From Synechococcus sp. HW_metabat.21 (GTDB lineage: Bacteria > Cyanobacteriota > Cyanobacteriia > PCC-6307 > Cyanobiaceae): a stretch of 5,376 nt of DNA. Under the pieces are notes generated by a model, which had not been told where the DNA came from, ran no database searches, and saw only the letters and a program-made list of their open reading frames with translations. Below, piece after piece: positions 1 to 5,376 of the stretch. Position numbers and translations under genes: made by a program. The first letter of the stretch is position 1. Each line of letters begins with the position of its first letter. The stretch spans positions 1 to 5,376 of the forward strand of contig JAAZUZ010000120.1 of NCBI GenBank assembly GCA_018623875.1, in the 5' to 3' direction.

Positions 1-892
<892 letters not shown>

Positions 893-903
<11 letters not shown>

Positions 904-2140
904 ACAACCGGAGCATTAACGGGAACTCGCGTCCCTGCTGCTGCATCAAGCCCAGCCGCACACTCCAAGGGGACACGGCAAAGAGCCGCAGCATCGCGCC
1001 AACCAAGTCCGGCAGGGTCAAGGTGTTGGTCAAGAAGCCGTACCACTGCAGCTTCGGCAGGGAGAAGAACGTGGCGAAGAACTGCCTGAGCTGCCCCTCG
1101 GGGTAGCGCATCAACTTCTCGAGGCCAAAGCGATAGAGCGCATGTTTGCGCTGCAGCTCCAAGGGCCAGAGGGCCTGCCAAGCGGCCCGGGCTAGGGACG
1201 GCGAGGGGAGGTTGGCATCGGCCAGTCCATCGGCGATGGCCTGGGCCAGCGCGGGTGAACGCCGCAGCAGGGCGCCGATCATGTAGCCGGAGGCGGGGTG
1301 AACCAAGGTGGCGCCGCCACCAAAGGCCAACAACTGCTGATCCAAATCCGGCAAGGGCATATTCATCGGGAAGAGGCAGAACTCCTCCTCCTCCACGGCC
1401 AGCACTTCGATGCCGCGGTGGGCGAGCCGTTTCAGCAAACGCGCCTTGAGGACGTCGTAGGGAACCTCTGGAGCCAAGGCCAGAGAGGTTTCCTCGACAA
1501 AAAACCGCCCCCCGCCGAAGTCCATCGCATAGAGGAAGGTCGGTGGTCCGCAGCGACGCTCGGCCTCACTGAGGTGGTCGCAGCGGTAATCCATCAGGAC
1601 AAACTGCCCAGGCTCGACCGGGGGATTCGAGAAGCGACCCACGATTCCGTAAGCCGCCTGCCCCGCCACCGGCCCCTCGTCCGGGCGCTTAAGAAATGGG
1701 CTGTGGTGGCCGGTGCAATCGAGCACCAAGCGGGCCTCGAGCCGATCCCCCTGATCGGTCGTCACCACCGAACCCCGCTCGTGATGCTCAATCGCCACAA
1801 CGGCGCCACGGGTCCAAGCAACACCGGCGTCCTGGCAGGGGGTCAACCAATGGCGCTGAAGCGCGGCCTTATCAAAGAGGCCGTAGTCGATGCCATGGGC
1901 AACGGGCTCACTGCCCAGGCCTGCTGCGAAGTAGCTGCTTGTGTGGCTCCAGCGGTGACCCAGCAAGTGGGCCAGGCCCAAGGCATCCACCTCCGGCCCC
2001 CAGATCCCGAAGGTGTTCTGCCAGGGAGCTTCCGGTGCGGAGGGTGCAACCCCCGCGACCTTCACACCACGCTCGACGAGCGCTGACGCGATGCAGAGCG
2101 CCGCTGGACCAGCGCCCATCACCAAGACCTCGGCAGTCAT
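893..2140 (-). CDS. crtL: Lycopene cyclase, CrtL type (probably beta)
   Basis: This is a FAD-dependent lycopene cyclase of the plant/cyanobacterial CrtL family, which closes the end rings of lycopene to make beta-carotene (or epsilon-ring carotenes) at the membrane. Seen: an N-terminal dinucleotide fold VLVMGAGPAAL (residues 5-15), QNTFGIWGPE (41-50, matching the family's YGVW-type motif), DCTGHHSP (141-148), FLYAMDFGGGRFFVEETSLA (202-221, containing the FLEET-type catalytic acidic motif as FVEET, 214-218), and FGGGATLVHPASGYMIG (273-289). The length, 415 aa, is normal for the family. The beta assignment rests on HPASGYM, since plant epsilon cyclases usually read GYS there. However, the C-terminal stretch (FFATFFSLPKLQWYGFL, 354-370) also recalls epsilon enzymes, and marine picocyanobacteria often have both paralogues, so CrtL-e is not excluded. 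ATG at 2140 is the only ATG/GTG/TTG in frame back to the gyrA stop; no Shine-Dalgarno site is obvious. It lies 51 bp after gyrA on the same strand and is probably co-transcribed. Its last 11 bp overlap arsS. Confidence 0.92.
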
Positions 2141-2191
2141 GGGCGCAACCCAGTGGTCGAGCGACAGGAGAGGTCTCTCACGCGCGTGGAA
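2141..2191 (-). other. gyrA-crtL spacer, no terminator seen
   Basis: This 51-bp spacer separates the gyrA stop (TGA, 2194-2192) from the cyclase ATG. It has no U-run and no strong GC hairpin, only a short inverted repeat (GAGAG/CTCTC, 2168-2179) with a two-base centre. It also contains no stop codon in the cyclase frame, which is the same frame as gyrA. The absence of a terminator supports read-through transcription from gyrA into crtL. That conclusion is inference from sequence only. Confidence 0.5.
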
Positions 2192-4846
2192 TCAGGCGTC
2201 CGTGCTCTCGCTGACGCTCTCGGTCTCGGTCTCCGTCTCGGCCGAAGCGACCTCGTCGAGCCCGTCTTCGTCCTCCTGGGCGGGAGGCACCAGAACCACT
2301 TCCGAGAGGAGGTCTCCGCTGTCGAGGCGCTGCAGCTTGACGCCGGTGGCGGCGCGGGACTGCTGCGGCACCGCATCAGCCTGCATCCGCACGATCACTC
2401 CGCGCTCGCTAACCAACAGCAACTCCTCGCCCAAGCCGAGCACCCTCAGGCCGACGAGCACGTCACCGTCGCGGCGGAACTTCATCGCGCGCAGGCCCAT
2501 GCCGGCACGCTTCTGCAGGCGGAATTGATCCACGGGAACGCGCTTACCCAAGCCGCTCGCGGAGGCCACCAGCACCCATGGACCATCGCTGGGGGCGACC
2601 TCCTCGGCGTCATCGTCCTCGCTGCCAGCACTGCTGCCTTCGACGCGATCGGCGAGCTCAACCGGCAGCACATCCATGCTCACCAGCTGATCGCCAGGGC
2701 GGAGGTTCATCGCCCGCACGCCGCGGGCCGTGCGGCCCAACGGCCGAAGCTCCTCGTCGCTGAGGCGGAAGTGGATGGTCATCCCGTTCCGCGATCCGAT
2801 CAGGACGCTGTCGCCCGGCTGCGCCAGACGCACCCAGGTCAGGGCATCCCCCTCTTCGAGCGAGATGGCAATCAGGCCATTGGAGCGGATGTTGGCGAAG
2901 GCCGAAAGCCGGGTGCGCTTGATGTAGCCGCCGCTGGTGAGCATCACCAGAACGGCATCTTCGGCGAACTCACTGACGGCCAGCAACGAGGTGATCTGCT
3001 CCTCACGCGGGATCGGCAAGAGCTGAACGATCGGCGTGCCCTTGGCGGCACGGCTGCAGAGGGGCACGCGGTAAGCGGGCACGGTGTAGACGACACCGCG
3101 ATCGGAGAACAGCAGCAACGAGTCGTGGTCGTTGCAACTGATGAACAGACGAACGGCCTCCTCTCCCTGGGATTTCGTGCCGGCCTTGCCGCGGGTGCCG
3201 CGGCTGGTGGCTTCAAACTCGCTGACCGGCATCCGCTTGAGGTAGCCGTTCTCCGTCAACAGCACGACCGAACGCTCGTTCGCGATCAGATCGATGTCTT
3301 CAAGACCCCCTTCAACATCGAGGATCTCGGTGCGGCGCGGGGAGTCGTAGCGGGAGCGAATCACTCCCAGCTCCTCGGTGATCAGGCCATAGACCCGTTC
3401 TTTGCGGGCCAGGATGTCCTTGTAATCGGTGATCTTGGCGAGCAGATCCTCGTGCTCAAGGCGGATCTTGTCGGCCTCGAGGGCGGTCAGTCGACGCAGC
3501 TGCATCTGCAGGATCGCGTCGGCTTGGATTTCAGTCAGCCCGAACTGCTGCACCAAATCCTGCCGAGCCGTCGCCGTGTCAGCGGCCCCGCGGATCAAAG
3601 CAATGATCGCGTCGAGGTTGTCGAGCGCGATCAGTAGGCCGAGCAGGATGTGGTCGCGTTCCTCGGCCTTGCGCAGCAGGTAGCGAGTCCGGCGCTCAAT
3701 CGTCTCGACCCGGAAGTCGAGGAAGACCGCAAGCATCTTGCGCAGGGTGAGCAGGACCGGCTCCCCGTTCACCAGCGCCAGCATGTAGGCGCTGAAATTG
3801 CTCTGCAGAGGCGTGAGCTTGAACAGGTTGTTCAGCACCACCTGGGGATAGGCATCCCGACGCAATTCGATAACGATCCGCATGCCATCGCGGTCGGATT
3901 CATCGCGAATATCGGCAATGCCTTCAAGCTTCTTGTCATTCACCAACTCAGCAATGCGCTCAATCAGCGCGGCCTTGTTGGTCTGGTAAGGCAACTCCGT
4001 GATGATCACGGCGTCGCGATCGGGGCGCCCCTTGGCCTCGACCGTCTCAATCGCGGCCACGCCGCGCATCGTGACGGAACCGCGGCCGGTTTCGTACATC
4101 TCCCGAATCCCGCGTCGACCCAGGATTTGACCGCCGGTGGGGAAGTCAGGTCCTTTGACGATCGAGGTCAGCTCACGGTCACTGACTTCGGGGTTGGCGA
4201 TCAGCGCAAGCAGGCCATCAATCAGCTCGGTGAGGTTGTGGGGCGGAATGTTGGTGGCCATGCCCACCGCGATCCCCGTCGAGCCATTCAGCAGCAACTG
4301 GGGGATGCGCGCCGGCATCACCGTTGGTTCTTGCTGGGACCCATCGAAGTTGTCGATGAAATCGACGGTTTCGCTTTCGATGTCCTCCAGCAAGCTGTCG
4401 GTCGTGAGCGCCCTCAACCGCGATTCGGTGTATCGCATGGCGGCCGGCGGATCGTTATCCACCGAACCGAAGTTGCCGTGACCATCGATCAGCGGCATGC
4501 GCATGGAAAAGTCCTGCGCCATGCGCACCAGCGCGTCGTAGACGGCGGTATCACCGTGGGGGTGGTACTTACCGAGCACCTCACCCACCACACGGGCGCA
4601 CTTTCTGTAGGGCCGATCACTCGTCAGGCCCAGCTCGTACATGGCGTACAAGATCCGCCGGTGCACGGGTTTCAAGCCATCGCGGGCATCGGGCAGCGCC
4701 CGTCCCACGATCACGCTCATCGCGTACTCCAAATAGGAGCGCGACATCTCGTTGCGAAGGTCAGCCTGAATAATTCGGCCGTCGGATCCGCCTGGTCCTT
4801 CTCCGTCCCCCGAGGGCAGCTCACGGGGTTCGGTTGGATCCGCCAT
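2192..4846 (-). CDS. gyrA: DNA gyrase subunit A
   Basis: GyrA is the DNA-breaking subunit of gyrase (GyrA2GyrB2), which introduces negative supercoils using ATP hydrolysed by GyrB. Seen: MSRSYLEYAMSVIVGRALPD (34-53); the quinolone-region motif HPHGDTAVYD (95-104), with Thr100 and Asp104 at the E. coli Ser83 and Asp87 positions; catalytic Tyr139 in AAMRYTE with Arg138 before it; Ile192 at the position of the DNA-intercalating Ile174 of E. coli; and the tower/coiled-coil region up to about 500, with ILQMQLRRLTALEADK (445-460). The C-terminal domain (about 520-850) shows six beta-pinwheel repeats, starting near VLLTENGYLKR, LLLFSDRGVVY, VLVMLTSGGYIKR, VLIGSRNGMTI, VLVASASGLGKR and LLLVSERGVIVR. 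The GyrA-box is SRGTRGKAG (548-556) rather than QRRGGKG. An acidic loop lies between blades 4 and 5, and an acidic Glu/Thr/Ser tail ends the protein. Topoisomerase IV ParC is the alternative, but six complete blades and the cyanobacterial context favour GyrA. 884 aa is normal. ATG at 4846 lies shortly after a candidate promoter. The codons TTA, CTA and TCA are nearly absent (one CTA, at 3637-3635), consistent with strong GC bias. Confidence 0.96.
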   Translation of the reverse strand: MADPTEPRELPSGDGEGPGGSDGRIIQADLRNEMSRSYLEYAMSVIVGRALPDARDGLKPVHRRILYAMYELGLTSDRPYRKCARVVGEVLGKYHPHGDTAVYDALVRMAQDFSMRMPLIDGHGNFGSVDNDPPAAMRYTESRLRALTTDSLLEDIESETVDFIDNFDGSQQEPTVMPARIPQLLLNGSTGIAVGMATNIPPHNLTELIDGLLALIANPEVSDRELTSIVKGPDFPTGGQILGRRGIREMYETGRGSVTMRGVAAIETVEAKGRPDRDAVIITELPYQTNKAALIERIAELVNDKKLEGIADIRDESDRDGMRIVIELRRDAYPQVVLNNLFKLTPLQSNFSAYMLALVNGEPVLLTLRKMLAVFLDFRVETIERRTRYLLRKAEERDHILLGLLIALDNLDAIIALIRGAADTATARQDLVQQFGLTEIQADAILQMQLRRLTALEADKIRLEHEDLLAKITDYKDILARKERVYGLITEELGVIRSRYDSPRRTEILDVEGGLEDIDLIANERSVVLLTENGYLKRMPVSEFEATSRGTRGKAGTKSQGEEAVRLFISCNDHDSLLLFSDRGVVYTVPAYRVPLCSRAAKGTPIVQLLPIPREEQITSLLAVSEFAEDAVLVMLTSGGYIKRTRLSAFANIRSNGLIAISLEEGDALTWVRLAQPGDSVLIGSRNGMTIHFRLSDEELRPLGRTARGVRAMNLRPGDQLVSMDVLPVELADRVEGSSAGSEDDDAEEVAPSDGPWVLVASASGLGKRVPVDQFRLQKRAGMGLRAMKFRRDGDVLVGLRVLGLGEELLLVSERGVIVRMQADAVPQQSRAATGVKLQRLDSGDLLSEVVLVPPAQEDEDGLDEVASAETETETESVSESTDA
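2219..2242 (-). repeat. Hexanucleotide tandem repeat in the gyrA 3' end
   Basis: Four adjacent 6-bp units, read on the + strand as ctcggt, ctcggt, ctccgt and ctcggc, lie inside the last codons of gyrA. On the coding strand each unit encodes a Glu/Thr pair or a close variant, giving the ETETETE run in the acidic tail. The repeat is short and imperfect. Because the unit is a multiple of three, unit gain or loss would change tail length without a frameshift. Confidence 0.7.
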
Positions 4847-4891
4847 TCGTGACAGCTTTGATTAGAACGCATTTTATCGGTAGTTGCGCCT
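4847..4891. other. Divergent intergenic region between gyrA and the DUF39-like gene
   Basis: This 45-bp spacer is the only clearly AT-rich stretch in the window (for example attttatc at 4871-4878). It must carry start signals for both outward-reading genes unless a promoter lies inside a neighbouring coding region. A gyrA promoter candidate is visible on the minus strand; the plus-strand candidate is poor. Neither gene shows a good Shine-Dalgarno sequence here. No room exists for a sizeable operator or a riboswitch. Confidence 0.8.
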
Positions 4892-4898
4892 GTGTCTT
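4871..4898 (-). promoter_or_regulatory. Candidate sigma-70-type promoter of gyrA
   Basis: On the minus strand, TAAAAT (4876-4871) matches the -10 consensus at five of six positions. Sixteen bases upstream lies AAGACA (4898-4893), matching the -35 consensus at four of six. Transcription would start near 4864 and give a leader of roughly 18 nt before the gyrA ATG. The -35 box overlaps the GTG start codon (4892-4894) of the divergent gene. The prediction is by eye only; such matches occur by chance, although this one sits in the only AT-rich spacer. Confidence 0.5.
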
Positions 4899-5376
4899 CC
4901 TCCCCTGGGACCATTCCCAATCGGAGCGAGACCGAGCTGCAGCAGTGGCAGCGTGAGGGGCGGCTCCAGGTCCGCAGCGCGGCAGCGTTCCGTGCGCTCG
5001 CCCAAGAGCAGGGAATCGAGCAGGCCTACCGCGAAACCCATGTGGTCGTCGCCAGCGATGCCGAGCTCACGCAGCAGGCCTCCTTGGTGCTGCATCTGGG
5101 CCCCAGCGACCCACCGATCCGGGTGCGTCAAGTGCGATTTGGCCCCGCCGAAGGCCATGGCGGCCACGGCAATACCGACCTCGTGATTCCGATGGGATCG
5201 GTGGGAGCTCCCCTGCTCAGCGCCCTGCTGGAGGGGCAACGGCTGCCTCTCTCGATCGGCGGAACCCCAAGCCAGCAGCAGCCCAAGGTCGAGCTGGAGA
5301 CCGAACTGGGATTAGCGGAGATCCCCTGCGGCCGCCTGCTGCTGCACCGCGGCATCTGCGAAAACGGCGTCGTGGC
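4892..5376 (+). CDS. DUF39-like (homocysteine biosynthesis family) protein, 3' end missing
   Basis: This open frame runs off the right edge with 161 full codons visible. The GTG at 4892 is the only plausible start: an in-frame TGA lies at 4859-4861 with no other start codon between. I assign it to DUF39/COG1900 by pattern recalled from memory. The N-terminus RSETELQQWQREGRLQV (11-27) matches the family's opening helix and 'G.A.V.TA.EF' segment. GIEQAYRETHVVV (41-53) matches 'GV..A..EVDVVT', and LHLGPSDPPIRV (67-78) matches 'LNFGHSDPPIK'. VGAPLLSALLEGQRLPL (104-120) and PKVELET (131-137) match later blocks. Archaeal members transfer sulfur to aspartate semialdehyde to make homocysteine. Usual length is about 400 aa or more, so most of the C-terminal half is outside the window. 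The two family cysteines appear to be absent, so the activity here is uncertain; a diverged role is possible. No signal peptide or membrane segment is seen. It is transcribed divergently from gyrA. Confidence 0.65.
   Translation, partial: MSSSPGTIPNRSETELQQWQREGRLQVRSAAAFRALAQEQGIEQAYRETHVVVASDAELTQQASLVLHLGPSDPPIRVRQVRFGPAEGHGGHGNTDLVIPMGSVGAPLLSALLEGQRLPLSIGGTPSQQQPKVELETELGLAEIPCGRLLLHRGICENGVV

Noticed and set aside
1298..2086. 262-codon plus-strand open frame opposite the lycopene cyclase
   Set aside because: It is a shadow of the cyclase coding frame in GC-rich DNA, with no recognisable domain and no separate start signals.
2168..2179. Inverted repeat gagag-gt-ctctc as a possible terminator after gyrA
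   Set aside because: The stem is five pairs with a two-base centre, cannot fold well without losing pairs, and is not followed by a T-run on the minus strand.
2153..4852. Two long plus-strand open frames (2153-3637, 494 codons; 3650-4852, 400 codons) opposite gyrA, in the same frame
   Set aside because: They are codon-aligned with gyrA on the other strand, so stops would appear only where gyrA uses TTA, CTA or TCA. GC-biased codon use leaves just one (CTA, 3637-3635). The translations show no recognisable motifs, and gyrA accounts fully for the DNA.
4858..4886. Possible plus-strand promoter TTGATT, 17 bp, TAGTTG for the DUF39-like gene
   Set aside because: The -35 is fair but the -10 matches the consensus at only two of six positions, and it would start transcription almost at the GTG. 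Too weak to list as a feature.

Overview
The window is a GC-rich, gene-dense piece of chromosome with four protein genes and almost no non-coding DNA. The genes are a radical SAM arsenosugar enzyme, a CrtL-type lycopene cyclase, DNA gyrase subunit A and the start of a DUF39-like protein. A plant/cyanobacterial-type lycopene cyclase beside a gyrase A with cyanobacterial features points to a cyanobacterium. The high GC content and cyclase sequence fit best with a picocyanobacterium of the Synechococcus/Cyanobium lineage. This placement is inferred from gene content and is not proven.

Layout, left to right. Positions 1-903 (+) hold the C-terminal ~300 residues of ArsS, cut by the left edge. Positions 893-2140 (-) hold a complete lycopene cyclase (415 aa) whose end overlaps the end of arsS by 11 bp, tail to tail. 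A 51-bp spacer (2141-2191) follows. Positions 2192-4846 (-) hold a complete gyrA (884 aa), reading towards the cyclase and probably co-transcribed with it. A 45-bp divergent spacer (4847-4891) is the only AT-rich stretch and carries a plausible gyrA promoter. From 4892 (+) to the right edge runs a GTG-started gene, 161 full codons visible, which I assign to the DUF39/COG1900 (homocysteine biosynthesis, aspartate-semialdehyde sulfurtransferase-like) family by motif pattern.

The genes do not form one pathway. They combine arsenic detoxification (ArsS), carotenoid ring formation (CrtL), DNA supercoiling (GyrA) and possibly sulfur metabolism (DUF39). The gyrA-crtL pair on one strand is the only likely operon.

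I found no mobile element, CRISPR array, RNA gene or clearly new multi-gene system. The points worth a second look are within the proteins: the DUF39-like protein seems to lack both conserved cysteines of its family; ArsS has glutamine at the C-terminal position that is selenocysteine in some relatives and also at an expected cysteine; GyrA has a degenerate GyrA-box, an acidic loop between CTD blades 4 and 5, and an acidic tail encoded by a hexanucleotide repeat.
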